Assembly (NCBI GenBank): GCA_003343905.1
Contig: QAKI01000054.1
Span: forward strand, 42,931-106,930
Length of the DNA: 64,000 bases
Source: Subdoligranulum variabile
GTDB taxonomy: Bacteria > Bacillota > Clostridia > Oscillospirales > Ruminococcaceae
Reading direction: 5' to 3'
In this document: positions 43,826-52,648 of the stretch, piece after piece
Numbering within the stretch: the first letter of the stretch is position 1
How the letters are laid out: each line of letters opens with the position of its first letter
The notes under the pieces: generated by a model
Seen by the model: only the letters and a program-made list of their open reading frames with translations
The model's database searches: none
What the model was told of the DNA's origin: nothing
Made by a program: the position numbers and the translations under genes

Positions 43826-44728
43826 ATGAAGGAAAACCTGCGGCGCGCCAAAGATCTGGCGCTGGCGGTGCTGGGGCCTTTTTTCCGGCTGAACATGCCG
43901 GTCTTTGCGGGGTGCGCCACGCTGTTCCTGCTGACGGCGTCCTTCCCGCTTTTGATCTGGGTGCTGGTGCTGGTCAACCACCTGCCCGGCTACTCCACCG
44001 CCGACGTGGCCGAACTGCTGGGCCAGTTCCTGCCCCAGGTGCCTGAGATCCAGGACACCCTGCTGGACGCGCTGAACGGCCTGAGCGCCCAGTCCACCAC
44101 CTTTGTGGCGTCCTTTGCCGCGGTGACGGCGCTATTTTCGGCGTCCAGCGGCATGGCCGCCGTGCAGAAGGGCCTGCAAAGGCTGACGCCGGGGGCCCGC
44201 TTCCGATTGTATGACCGGCTGCTGGCGATCGTGTACACCATCGTGTTCGTGGGACTGCTGCTGGCCGTCCTGCTGTTGCAGGGGTTACGGTCCTTCTTCC
44301 GCCCGCTGTATCAACTGCTGATTGCCAACCCGCGCTGGGCCGATCTGGCAGACCTGGCGCGCAGCCTGATCGGCATGAGCGACCTGGTGGTGATCCCGGT
44401 GCTGTTCGTGCTGATCCTGCTGATGTACACCTTTGTGCCGGGCGGCCGCCGCCCGCTGCGCGGGCAGGTCCCCGGCGCGGTGTTCGCCACGGCGGGCTGG
44501 CTGCTGTTCTCGCGCCTGTTCTCGTTCTACATCGCCCATTTCTGGCGGCTGTCCTACATTTACGGTTCGCTGACCGCCATCATCCTGATGATCCTGTGGC
44601 TGGACATCATCATCAACCTGCTGTTCTTGGGCGCCGCGCTCAACGCCGCGCTGCCGCACGGCGGCCCGCCCAAATCCCGGCCTGCTTCGCACCGGGCCAT
44701 ACGGTTCAACTGGAAATTCAAAAAGTAA
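43826..44728 (+). CDS. YihY/BrkB-family inner-membrane protein
   Basis: 300 residues with six helices and a basic N-terminus. NMPVFAGCATLFLLTASFPL, YTFVPGGRRPLRGQVPGA and SLTAIILMILWLDIIINLLF are family landmarks (the P-G-x-x...G-A-x-x-A loop and the Y-G-S-L motif). The family was once named RNase BN but has no proven enzymatic activity; a lipid-transport role is discussed. It is followed 12 nt later by an acyltransferase gene. Confidence 0.88.
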   Translation: MKENLRRAKDLALAVLGPFFRLNMPVFAGCATLFLLTASFPLLIWVLVLVNHLPGYSTADVAELLGQFLPQVPEIQDTLLDALNGLSAQSTTFVASFAAVTALFSASSGMAAVQKGLQRLTPGARFRLYDRLLAIVYTIVFVGLLLAVLLLQGLRSFFRPLYQLLIANPRWADLADLARSLIGMSDLVVIPVLFVLILLMYTFVPGGRRPLRGQVPGAVFATAGWLLFSRLFSFYIAHFWRLSYIYGSLTAIILMILWLDIIINLLFLGAALNAALPHGGPPKSRPASHRAIRFNWKFKK

Positions 44729-44740
44729 GGAAGTGCCCCC

Positions 44741-45751
44741 ATGCTGAACGCCCCCGCCCACTACCGGCCCGGACTGGACCTGATCCGGCTGGCGGCCCTG
44801 CTGCCGGTACTGTGTTACCATTTTTGCATCGAAGCCGCGCGCCTGGGCTTTGCTGTGCCCAACGCCCTGATCGGCCGGGGCATGGCCGACTGGGTGGAAC
44901 TGGGGCTGGCCTGGTTCTTTCTGCTTTCCGGCGCGGCGCTGGGCCTGCAATGGCGGGGGCGGTTCCGCTGGCGGCCCTATCTGGCGGGCCGTGCGGCCGC
45001 CATGTACCCGCCTTTCTGGCTGTGCTTCGGCGCGCTGTTCGTCTACGGCGAGGTGCTGCACGGCAACAACCCCGGCATCCCCCGCTGGCGGGTGATCTTT
45101 TCGATTCTGGGGCTGGACGGCTATCTTTCGCCGGTGACCGCCACCTTCTATAAAGTGGGCGAATGGTTTTTGGGCGTGATTTTGCTGCTGTACCTTGTGT
45201 TCCCGCTGCTGCTTTGGTGCATGGATACCCGTGCCCGGCGGCGGGGGCTGCTGGCGGCGATGGTCCTGTTGCAGTTCGTCTGGCCGCTGCTCTGCCCCGC
45301 CCCGCTGGAAGCCGGCCACACGGTGCTGGGCCGCCTGCCCGCCTTTGCGCTGGGCGTGTGGTTCGGCGCCCGGCAGTTGGCCCATGACCGCGTACCGCTG
45401 CCCCGCGCGCTGTGGGCGCTGGCGGGCGCTTTGCTGCTGTTCGTACCTGCCGTGCCGCGGCTGGCGCCGCTTTTGCTGGTATCGGCCGCGCTGTTCTGGG
45501 TGCTGTACGCCCTGGGCCAGAAGATCCCCCAGGGCGCATGGGGCACGCTGCGGCGGCTTTCGGCCTGGAGTTACGGGGTCTACCTGATCCACCATGTACT
45601 GCTGACGCTGGTGCTGCTGCCCGCGGCCCAAAAGTTCCCCCTGCCGCTGCCCGTGTGGTTCCCGGTGTTCCTGTTCGCCAGTTTTGCACTGGCCGCCGTG
45701 CTTCTGGCACTGACCGCACCCATCAGCCGCCGGATCAAACGGCTGGGCTGA
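44741..45751 (+). CDS. Membrane acyltransferase, acyltransferase-3 family
   Basis: 336 residues with about ten helices. YRPGLDLIRLAALLPVLCYH (the R-x-x...H motif), an FFLLSGAAL segment and WSYGVYLIHH near the C-terminus are features of the O-acetyltransferase/acyltransferase-3 group, which acylates sugars of envelope polymers. It is cotranscribed with the YihY gene and ends at a strong terminator. Confidence 0.8.
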   Translation: MLNAPAHYRPGLDLIRLAALLPVLCYHFCIEAARLGFAVPNALIGRGMADWVELGLAWFFLLSGAALGLQWRGRFRWRPYLAGRAAAMYPPFWLCFGALFVYGEVLHGNNPGIPRWRVIFSILGLDGYLSPVTATFYKVGEWFLGVILLLYLVFPLLLWCMDTRARRRGLLAAMVLLQFVWPLLCPAPLEAGHTVLGRLPAFALGVWFGARQLAHDRVPLPRALWALAGALLLFVPAVPRLAPLLLVSAALFWVLYALGQKIPQGAWGTLRRLSAWSYGVYLIHHVLLTLVLLPAAQKFPLPLPVWFPVFLFASFALAAVLLALTAPISRRIKRLG

Positions 45752-45762
45752 TCTTCCGCCAC

Positions 45763-45806
45763 AAAACCCCCGCCGGGATGCTTTTGCGCATCCCGGCGGG
45801 GGTTTT
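45763..45806. terminator. Long bidirectional terminator
   Basis: AAAACCCCCGCCGGGATG and CATCCCGGCGGGGGTTTT arms; serves the acyltransferase gene (plus) and the pullulanase gene (minus). Confidence 0.9.
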
Positions 45807-45821
45807 CGGTTTTATTCTGCT

Positions 45822-47750
45822 TTATTCCGCCAGCAGCACCGTGACGCTGCGGGGTTGCAGTTCCAGCGCGTCGCGGCACAGCGGGCCGAACGGCGTTGCC
45901 CCGGCGTGGGCGCCGTCGCACAGCCGCCGCCAGGTGCCTGCGGGCAGCGCCGCCCACTGGCGGGTGGGTTCCGGGTTATAATACACGGCCAGTTGGCCCG
46001 CGGGGGCATTGCCCTCGGTCTCCGGCACAAAGCCGATGAGCCAGCCCGGCAGCGCCAGCAGGAAAGGCTCCGGCTCCCCTGCCGCGCCGGACAGCCGCGG
46101 GAACGCCCGCCGGATGGCCAGCAGCCCCCGGTAATAGGCGGTCAGCGCCGCGAACTCCGGCCGGTGGGCCCGCCGCCAATCCAGCCGGTTGACGGCCAGG
46201 GGGCCCTGGTAGCTGTTGTGGTCGCCGTACTTGGTGCGGCCGAACTCTTCGCCCGCCTGCAGGAAGGGCATACCCTGGCAGGTCAGGCAGATGCCCGCCG
46301 CCATGCGGTTCTGTTGCAGCAGTTCGGGGTCGGCGGCGTCGTAGTCGCCCCGGCGCGCCACGGCGGCCAGCTTATCCCACAGGGTATAGTTGTCGTGGGC
46401 CGAAACATACTGCACCACCTGCATGGCCTGCCGCGGCTGGAAGCCGTGTACGCCGCTGCGCCAGGCCCCCACCGCGTGGAGCACGTCATACCCGCAGGGC
46501 AGCGCGCCGTTGACATACCCGGCGTTGGCCGCGTCGAACACGTTGCCCTTGATCGCGTCCCGCGTATCGTCACAGAAAAAGCCGATGCGGTCGCTCAGGG
46601 CGTCCAGTGCGCGCTTGTCGCTGCATCGTGCGCCCCCCTCCAGGTTGGTGCCGCCCCCGGTCCAGGGTTCGCCGTACATCAGGATGTCCCGCCCGCCGGG
46701 CAGTTCGTCCAGCGCCGCGCGGATGGCGTTCATGGTGTCCACATCTTCCAGCGCCATCAGGTCGAAGCGGAACCCGTCGATGTGGTATTCCTTCGCCCAG
46801 TACAGCACCGAATCCACCAGATACTTGCGCACCATCGGCCGCTCGCTGGCCAGATCGTTGCCGCAGCCGGAACCGTTGGTGGTCTGGCCGTCGGGCCAGC
46901 GGCGGTTCCAGTAGCCGGGCACCGTGCGTTCCAGCCAACTGTCGCTGTAATAGGTGTGGTTGTAGACCACGTCCATCACCACGCCCAGCCCGGCGCGGTG
47001 CAGCGCCTGGATCATGGCGCGGCATTCCCGCACGCGGACCTCGCCGTGATACGGGTCCGTAGAAAAAGAGCCTTCCGGCACATTGTAGTTCAGCGGGTCG
47101 TAGCCCCAGTTATAGCCGCCGGGCTTCGTTTCGTCCACCGTCGCGTAATCAAAAATGGGCTGGAGCTGCACATGGGTCACGCCCAGCCGCTTGAGGTAGT
47201 TCAGGCAGGTGGGGTGGACGCCGTCGCCGTCCAGCGTGGTATCCTGCGGGACAAATCCCATATAGGTGCCGCGCCAGGGTTCGGGCACGCCGCTGTGCTC
47301 GTCGGCGGAAAAGTCCGCCACATGCACCTCCCACACGCTCCGCGCATGGGCCGGGATCTGCGGGCGGGCGTCGGCCTGCCAGCCCTCGGGCGCGGCGGCG
47401 TCCAGGTCGATGACCATGCCCCGCTGCCCGTTGGCCCCCGCCGCACGGGCATAGGGGTCCACTGCCACGGTACGGCGGCCGTCGGGGAACGTCAGGGCGT
47501 ACAGGTAATAGGCCCCGCGCAGGTCCCCCGCTACCGCGACCGTCCACACGCCCTGCCCCGCGTGCTGCATGGGGCGGGCTGCCAGGGCCTGCGCGCCGGG
47601 TTCGCCGTCGGTCCCGGTGGAAAAAAGCTGCACTTCCACCGCCGAAGCCGTGGGCGCCCACAGCTTGAACACCGTCTGTTCCGGGGACCAGTTCGCGCCC
47701 AGGTCCGCGCCGTTATAATAAGGCAGTTCACACGCCTGCTGCCAATTCAT
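45822..47750 (-). CDS. pulA: Type I pullulanase / glycogen-debranching alpha-1,6-glucosidase
   Basis: 642 residues, no signal peptide. An N-terminal CBM48 domain (about 15-110) is followed by a GH13 barrel with YNWGYDP (213-219), the mark of type I pullulanases, DVVYNH (260-265), nucleophile Asp330 in GFRFDLM, acid/base Glu361 in YGEPW, and SAHDN (450-454). It splits alpha-1,6 branches of glycogen or imported limit dextrins in the cytosol. Single-gene unit. Confidence 0.92.
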   Translation of the reverse strand: MNWQQACELPYYNGADLGANWSPEQTVFKLWAPTASAVEVQLFSTGTDGEPGAQALAARPMQHAGQGVWTVAVAGDLRGAYYLYALTFPDGRRTVAVDPYARAAGANGQRGMVIDLDAAAPEGWQADARPQIPAHARSVWEVHVADFSADEHSGVPEPWRGTYMGFVPQDTTLDGDGVHPTCLNYLKRLGVTHVQLQPIFDYATVDETKPGGYNWGYDPLNYNVPEGSFSTDPYHGEVRVRECRAMIQALHRAGLGVVMDVVYNHTYYSDSWLERTVPGYWNRRWPDGQTTNGSGCGNDLASERPMVRKYLVDSVLYWAKEYHIDGFRFDLMALEDVDTMNAIRAALDELPGGRDILMYGEPWTGGGTNLEGGARCSDKRALDALSDRIGFFCDDTRDAIKGNVFDAANAGYVNGALPCGYDVLHAVGAWRSGVHGFQPRQAMQVVQYVSAHDNYTLWDKLAAVARRGDYDAADPELLQQNRMAAGICLTCQGMPFLQAGEEFGRTKYGDHNSYQGPLAVNRLDWRRAHRPEFAALTAYYRGLLAIRRAFPRLSGAAGEPEPFLLALPGWLIGFVPETEGNAPAGQLAVYYNPEPTRQWAALPAGTWRRLCDGAHAGATPFGPLCRDALELQPRSVTVLLAE

Positions 47751-47844
47751 CTGCCATCTCCCCTTCTGGTATCTGATTGTATTGTAACAGTTCGGAAAAC
47801 GCTTTGCAAGGCAGGGACTTTTTTGTATTTTTCCCCAAAAGGCC

Positions 47845-47873
47845 TTGACCTTTTCGTTCCTTAGTGCTATAGT
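47845..47873 (+). promoter_or_regulatory. Sigma-A promoter of the second GntR/ABC cassette
   Basis: TTGACC (47845-47850), 17-nt spacer, TATAGT (47868-47873). AGTTAC-ACAA-GTAATG directly downstream may be the regulator site, but the symmetry is imperfect. Confidence 0.7.
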
Positions 47874-47918
47874 TAGTTACACAAGTAATGAACCAGTAAA
47901 CAGAAAGGCGGTGATACC

Positions 47919-48293
47919 TTGCCCCCTGTACTAAACGAGCACACCTCGATCTATTTACAGATCGCCAAAATGCTGGAGGACGGCATCCTGCGCGGCATCT
48001 ACCCGGAGGAGACCCAGGTCCCCAGCACCAACGAACTGGCGCGCACGCTGCGCATCAACCCGGCCACCGGGGCCAAGGGGCTGAACCTGCTGGTAGAGGA
48101 AGGCATCCTGTACAAGCGGCGCGGCCTGGGAATGTTCGTATCCGAAGGCGCCGCCGACCGCATCCGCGCCAAGCGGCGGGAGGAATTTTTGGAACAGTAC
48201 GTCAAGCCCCTGGCCGCCGAAGCCCGCAAACTGGGCCTGACGGCCGAAGAACTGCAGGCCATGCTGCGCGCAGCCTGCCAAGAGGAGGAGTAA
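47919..48293 (+). CDS. GntR-family transcriptional regulator, YtrA subfamily
   Basis: 124 residues with TTG start at 47919 behind AAAGGCGGTGA. Winged helix (about 10-75, with PSTNELARTLRINPATGAKG) and a short helical dimer tail. Same type as the regulator at 31996 but only distantly similar. It is followed after 3 nt by an ABC ATPase gene, which it should repress together with the two permeases. Confidence 0.85.
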   Translation: MPPVLNEHTSIYLQIAKMLEDGILRGIYPEETQVPSTNELARTLRINPATGAKGLNLLVEEGILYKRRGLGMFVSEGAADRIRAKRREEFLEQYVKPLAAEARKLGLTAEELQAMLRAACQEEE

Positions 48294-48296
48294 AGG

Positions 48297-49184
48297 ATGG
48301 AAGGCAAGATTCTGGCAGCCGAAGGGCTGTGCAAGACCTACGGCAAAGTCCGCGCGCTGGACGATGTGCGCCTGGCGCTGGAACCGGGGCATATCTACGG
48401 GCTGATCGGCCGCAACGGCGCGGGCAAGACCACGCTGCTGGCGGCGCTGTCCGCCCAGATCCCGTGGGACGCGGGGACCGTGACCTACGGCGGCGCGCCG
48501 GTGTGGGAGAATGAAGCCGCTCTGGGCGAGCTGTGCTTCAGCCGGGAACTGACGGGCAAGCTGGGGGCCAACATCGGCGGTATGCGGGTGAAGGACTACC
48601 TGAAAGCCGGGCGCATCTTCTACCCCCACTGGGACGAGTCCTACGCCCAAAGGCTGGTGAAGCTGTTCGGCCTGGACGTGAAAAAGCGGATGAACGCCCT
48701 TTCCAAAGGCATGGCCAGCGCCGTGACGATCATTCTGGCCCTGGCCAGCCGCGCGCCCGTCACGATGATGGACGAACCCACCGCCGGGCTGGACGTGGTT
48801 GCGCGGGAGGATTTCTACCGCCTGCTGCTGGAGGACCAGACCGCGACCGGGCGGACGTTCGTGATCTCCACCCACATCCTGGAGGAAGCCGCCCCCGTCT
48901 TTGAGCGGGTCATGATCATGAAGAAAGGCCGCCTGATCGAAGACTGCGACGCCGACGCCCTGCTGGCGCAGTTCTGCGGGGTATCGGGCCGGGACGACGT
49001 GGTGGCCGCCGCCTGCGAAGGGTATGAGGTGCTGCACACCGAGACCCTGGGCCGCCAGGTATTGTGCACGGTGCGCGCCCCGGCGGACGCCATCACCGCC
49101 CGCGGGCTGGATGTGGACTGCACGGCCCTTTCGCTGCAAAAGGTGTTCGTGGCGCTGTGCGGCCATGAACAGGAGGGACAATGA
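48297..49184 (+). CDS. ABC transporter ATP-binding protein of the second GntR cassette
   Basis: 295 residues: Walker A GRNGAGKTTLL, signature LSKGMASAV, Walker B VTMMDEPTAGLD, and ISTHILEE. The C-terminal 70 residues form a separate small domain. It lies between the regulator and two membrane-protein genes, which suggests a heteromeric exporter. Confidence 0.88.
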   Translation: MEGKILAAEGLCKTYGKVRALDDVRLALEPGHIYGLIGRNGAGKTTLLAALSAQIPWDAGTVTYGGAPVWENEAALGELCFSRELTGKLGANIGGMRVKDYLKAGRIFYPHWDESYAQRLVKLFGLDVKKRMNALSKGMASAVTIILALASRAPVTMMDEPTAGLDVVAREDFYRLLLEDQTATGRTFVISTHILEEAAPVFERVMIMKKGRLIEDCDADALLAQFCGVSGRDDVVAAACEGYEVLHTETLGRQVLCTVRAPADAITARGLDVDCTALSLQKVFVALCGHEQEGQ

Positions 49185-49185
49185 G

Positions 49186-49860
49186 ATGAAAAAGACGCTG
49201 TGGCTCCTGCTTTACTACCCGCTGCAACTGCTGGGCGCGGTACTGGCGCTGTACCCCGTGCTGGCGCTGCTGTGCTTTTTGTTCGGCGCCAACAGCCTTT
49301 TCGGCACCTACCTGACGGGCTACAGCTTCGCGTTCCTGCTGTGTGCGGTGCTGTGCGCCGTCCAGGCCACCGCCACCTACTGCCCGTTGGCCCTGAGCCT
49401 GGGCGCTACCCGCCGCGACGCCCGCCTGCAGGGCGCTACCCGCCGCGCCCTGCAGGCGGGCGTCGCGGCGGTCTGGGTGATCTTCTCGCTGCTGGGGCAG
49501 GCCGTCAGCATGCTGCTGAACCAGGTGACGTTCGCCCTTTTCCCGTCCGAGCGCCTCAGCCGGGAATTCGTGTACGGGATCTCCCGCGATCCCCTGCCGG
49601 GGCTGGGGGTGACGCTGTTCATCGTCGGCGCGTCCCTCTGGACCGGGGCCCTGCAGCGCAAACAGTCCACGATTCTCCGGCAGGTGCTTTTGGTGCTGTT
49701 CGACATTGTGATCTACGCCCAGGTCTTTGTGTTCATGGCACTGAGCGTTTTTGCCGCGCAGGCGCTGCCCCTGTATGGTGGGGTGCTGGCGCTGCTGGGG
49801 CTGGTGTTTACCGCTGACGCCGTGCGCCGGATGAAGACCCTGGCCGTCAGCCAGGTATAA
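49186..49860 (+). CDS. ABC-transporter permease-like membrane protein
   Basis: 224 residues with six helices. It starts at 49186, 7 nt after AGGAGGGA and 1 nt after the ATPase stop. The LGATRRDARLQ-GATRRALQAG stretch (about residues 75-95) contains a 10-residue duplication; the DNA here forms a perfect 27-bp inverted repeat. A L-G-x-x-R-R loop is common in permeases of this cassette type, so the duplication may change the coupling loop to the ATPase. Confidence 0.75.
   Translation: MKKTLWLLLYYPLQLLGAVLALYPVLALLCFLFGANSLFGTYLTGYSFAFLLCAVLCAVQATATYCPLALSLGATRRDARLQGATRRALQAGVAAVWVIFSLLGQAVSMLLNQVTFALFPSERLSREFVYGISRDPLPGLGVTLFIVGASLWTGALQRKQSTILRQVLLVLFDIVIYAQVFVFMALSVFAAQALPLYGGVLALLGLVFTADAVRRMKTLAVSQV
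49410..49471. repeat. Perfect 27-bp inverted repeat with 8-nt loop inside a coding sequence
   Basis: Arms 49410-49436 and 49445-49471 are exactly complementary; loop TACCCGCC. A 17-bp direct repeat (GGGCGCTACCCGCCGCG at 49401-49417 and 49431-49447) is interleaved with it. Confidence 0.95.
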
Positions 49861-49876
49861 AAGGAGGTTTGCCCCT

Positions 49877-50542
49877 ATGAAACGGACTCTTTCGGCCACG
49901 TTCCGCTTTCTGCGCAGCGACCTTGCGGCGGCCGGCGTGATTGCCCTGCTGGTCGTCCTGCTGGCCACTGGGCTGAACGTCATGGTGGCGCTGCTGGATT
50001 CGCCGCAGAACGCGCCGCTGGTGATGATGGTGACCCTGATCTTCGGCAACGGGATCTGCGCGATGGTCTTTTCGATCGTGTACTTTTCCAACTGGTTCAC
50101 AACGCTGCTGGCTTTTCCGGCAAGCCGCCGGGGCCTGCTGGCCGCCATCCTGCTGTTCTGCCTGAGCCTATCCGCAGGGCTGCTCGTTCTTACCCTGCTG
50201 GCCGGTTCGCTCTGCACGCTGATCCTGGGGGCCGCGCTGGGCTGCACGCTGGCGATGCCCTGGCAGGTCACCCCCTGGTTCGTCTGGCCGCTGGCCCTGC
50301 TGCTGCCGCCGCTGCTTGGGCTGGTCATGGGCGGGGTGCAAAGCCGGTTCGGCCCGCGGGCCTTCTGGGTGCTGTACTTCGGGTTCCTGATCCTGGGTTC
50401 CACCACTTCCATGTGGCTCCCCGTTCTGTCCGCGCAGTTCCCCACCGGCTGGCTCACGGCGCTGGGCGCGGCGGCCTGCGCGGGGCTGCTGGCGCTGACG
50501 GCGCTCTCGCTCCGCTGGCTGCTGCGCGCAGCGGTGAGGTGA
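49877..50542 (+). CDS. ABC-transporter permease-like membrane protein, second subunit
   Basis: 221 residues with six helices. The N-terminus MKRTLSATFRFLRSDL precedes the first helix, and the VYFSNWFTTLLAFPASRRGL loop is in the place of the coupling helix. It starts 16 nt after the previous gene with AAGGAGG. It is the last gene of the cassette; the transporter would be ATPase plus two different permeases. Confidence 0.75.
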   Translation: MKRTLSATFRFLRSDLAAAGVIALLVVLLATGLNVMVALLDSPQNAPLVMMVTLIFGNGICAMVFSIVYFSNWFTTLLAFPASRRGLLAAILLFCLSLSAGLLVLTLLAGSLCTLILGAALGCTLAMPWQVTPWFVWPLALLLPPLLGLVMGGVQSRFGPRAFWVLYFGFLILGSTTSMWLPVLSAQFPTGWLTALGAAACAGLLALTALSLRWLLRAAVR

Positions 50543-50587
50543 TATAAAGACGCCCCGCCGCCCTGCCCTATAGTATGAACACACAAA

Positions 50588-50624
50588 AACGCCTGTGCGG
50601 AACTTCCGCACAGGCGTTCGTTTT
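50588..50624. terminator. Bidirectional terminator
   Basis: AACGCCTGTGCGGA, ACT, TCCGCACAGGCGTT, then CGTTTTGT; A run on the other side. Confidence 0.85.
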
Positions 50625-50631
50625 GTCTGTA

Positions 50632-51357
50632 TCAGGCTTTTTTGCTGTAGTCCCGCGCGCCGTAGATGGCCGTGCCCACCCGCACGATGGTGGCCCCTTC
50701 CTCGATGGCGGCGGCATAGTCATGGCTCATGCCCATGGAGAGCACATCCATCTGCGCGCGCTCATAGCCGCGGGCGGCGGCTTGGGCCAGCAGTTCCCGC
50801 ATGGCGGCGAAGAAACGGCGGGTATCCGCGTCCCCGGCGTCGGCGGGCGGGATCGCCATCAGGCCCCGCACCCGCAGGTGTTCTTTGGCGGCGGCCGCGT
50901 CCAGCAGCGGCCACAGATCCTCCGGCCCCACGCCGCTCTTGCTGGCTTCGGCGCCGATGTTGATCTCGATCAGGATCTCCTGCGTGATGCCCAGCCGGGC
51001 GGCGGCCGCTTCGATCTTGTCCAGCAGGCGGGCGCTGTCCACGCTTTGGATCAGCGCGGCGCGGCCCACCACCTTGTTGACCTTGTTGGTCTGCAAATGG
51101 CCGATGAAATGCCCCGGCTTGCCGTGGTAGGCCCCGGCGTCGGTCTTTTCCACCAATTCCTGCACATGGTTCTCGCCAAACAGGTCGATAGGCAGGTCCG
51201 CGCTGTAGCGCACCTCCTCCACCGTGCGGGTCTTGCAGGCGGCGCACAGGGCCACTTCGCCGGGGTCGCGCCCGGCGCGGCGGGCGGCTTCGGCCATGGT
51301 CTGCCGGATCTGGGCCACCGCTTCGGCCATCTGCTGTTTCTGCGCTTCGGTCATCAT
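50632..51357 (-). CDS. YggS-family pyridoxal phosphate homeostasis protein
   Basis: 241 residues, single-domain alanine-racemase-like barrel. ALCAACKTRTVEEV holds the PLP-binding Lys, LFGENHVQELVEK is the family signature, and HFIGHLQTNKVNKV and SMGMSHDY follow. It binds PLP and keeps vitamin B6 and amino-acid pools in balance; no catalytic activity is known. Its ATG overlaps the UPF0340 stop codon. Confidence 0.92.
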   Translation of the reverse strand: MMTEAQKQQMAEAVAQIRQTMAEAARRAGRDPGEVALCAACKTRTVEEVRYSADLPIDLFGENHVQELVEKTDAGAYHGKPGHFIGHLQTNKVNKVVGRAALIQSVDSARLLDKIEAAAARLGITQEILIEINIGAEASKSGVGPEDLWPLLDAAAAKEHLRVRGLMAIPPADAGDADTRRFFAAMRELLAQAAARGYERAQMDVLSMGMSHDYAAAIEEGATIVRVGTAIYGARDYSKKA

Positions 51358-51911
51358 CGCGTTTCCTCCTCACTGTAAACGGCCCGCGCCCCGCCGATGA
51401 AAGGCGGGCGCGTGCGGGCGCAGAGCAGGATGGCCTGCCCGATATGGTCCAGGCTCAACCGCACCGGCACCGCCACCCGGCGCAGGTGCATACCGATGAG
51501 CGTGCCGCCGATGTCCATGCCCGCGGCGGCACGGACTTCCTCCACCAGCACGGGGTCCCGGAAGGTCCGCCAGCAGTTGGTGGCCCAGCTGCCGCCCGCG
51601 TGGGGCTGGGGGATGGCCGCCACGATCTGGCAGCCGTTGGCGCGGGCGGCTTCCCGTTCCAGCACGATGGCACGGTTCAGGTGCTCGCAGCACTGGGCGG
51701 CCAGGTAAACGCCCTGTTCCTGCAGCGGGGGCAGCACCCCCGCCAGCACGGCGGCGGCTGCGTCCATGCTGGAATCATGGCCGATCTGCCCGCCCATGAT
51801 CTCGCTGCTGGAACAGCCCACCACAAAAATATCCCCGGTCTCCAGATGCGCCTTTTCCAGCAGTTCTTCTGTGGCGCGGCGCGCCTGGGCCGTCAACTCT
51901 GCAAATTCCAT
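51354..51911 (-). CDS. UPF0340 (YwlG-like, TIGR01440) family protein
   Basis: 185 residues. VVGCSSSEIMGGQIGHDSSM and AAQCCEHLNRAIVLE are the family motifs, with conserved cysteines and histidines. The function is unknown. It is translated in a coupled way with the YggS gene. The family is found in Firmicutes, which supports the taxonomic call. Confidence 0.88.
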   Translation of the reverse strand: MEFAELTAQARRATEELLEKAHLETGDIFVVGCSSSEIMGGQIGHDSSMDAAAAVLAGVLPPLQEQGVYLAAQCCEHLNRAIVLEREAARANGCQIVAAIPQPHAGGSWATNCWRTFRDPVLVEEVRAAAGMDIGGTLIGMHLRRVAVPVRLSLDHIGQAILLCARTRPPFIGGARAVYSEEETR

Positions 51912-51975
51912 CGTGATACCCCCTTCGGCCCGTCCGGGCCTGTTTCTATGGTTGGAAGCGGCAGCCTGCCGGGGG

Positions 51976-52551
51976 TCATTCCTCCCCCGCCGGGCCCGCC
52001 GCGTACAGATAACATCCCGGTTCGTGGGACCAGATGACCCCCACCGCCTGCAGATAGGCGTAGACGATGGTGGACCCCACGAACTTCATGCCGCGCTTTT
52101 GCAGATCCTTGGAGATCGCGTCCGACAGCGGCGAAGTGGCGCGGCCCACTTCCCGCAGAGACCGGCCGCCGGTCCAGTGCCAGAGGTAGGCGTCAAAGCT
52201 GCCCCACTCCTGCCGGATGGCCGCGAAGGCCCGCGCGTTGCCCACCGACGCCGCGATCTTGCGCCGGTTGCGCACGATGCCCGCGTCCTGTGCCAGGGCT
52301 TCCAGCTTTTCGGGGCCGTAGGCGGCCACCTTCTCCCAGTCGAAATTGTCGAAAGCGCGGCGGAAGTTTTCCCGCTTGTTGAGGATGCACTCCCAGGAAA
52401 GCCCCGCCTGGGACCCCTCCAGGATCAGCATCTCGAACAGCACGCGGTCGTCGTGTTCCGGCACGCCCCACTCGGCGTCATGGTAGTGGATATAGCGCGG
52501 GTTTTCGGGGTTGGCCCACCAGCAGCGGGGGCGCCCGTCCTTCCATTCCAT
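51976..52551 (-). CDS. tag: DNA-3-methyladenine glycosylase I
   Basis: 191 residues. Removes 3-methyladenine from DNA. RCWWANPENPRYIHYHDAEW starts the HhH domain with zinc ligand Cys10 and the first His; LEGSQAGLSWECILNKRENF is the base-pocket region; WSHEPGC near the end supplies the other His and Cys ligands. The ATG at 52551 follows GGAGGAG; the longer frame upstream has no site. Confidence 0.93.
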   Translation of the reverse strand: MEWKDGRPRCWWANPENPRYIHYHDAEWGVPEHDDRVLFEMLILEGSQAGLSWECILNKRENFRRAFDNFDWEKVAAYGPEKLEALAQDAGIVRNRRKIAASVGNARAFAAIRQEWGSFDAYLWHWTGGRSLREVGRATSPLSDAISKDLQKRGMKFVGSTIVYAYLQAVGVIWSHEPGCYLYAAGPAGEE

Positions 52552-52648
52552 CGTCTGCTCCTCCTCCGGCAGTTTTGCCAGCGTGTATTCCGTGGTCGTC
52601 ACCCTGTACAGGGGACCCGGTGCTTCTGTTGCCACGGTCCCCGCTCCT

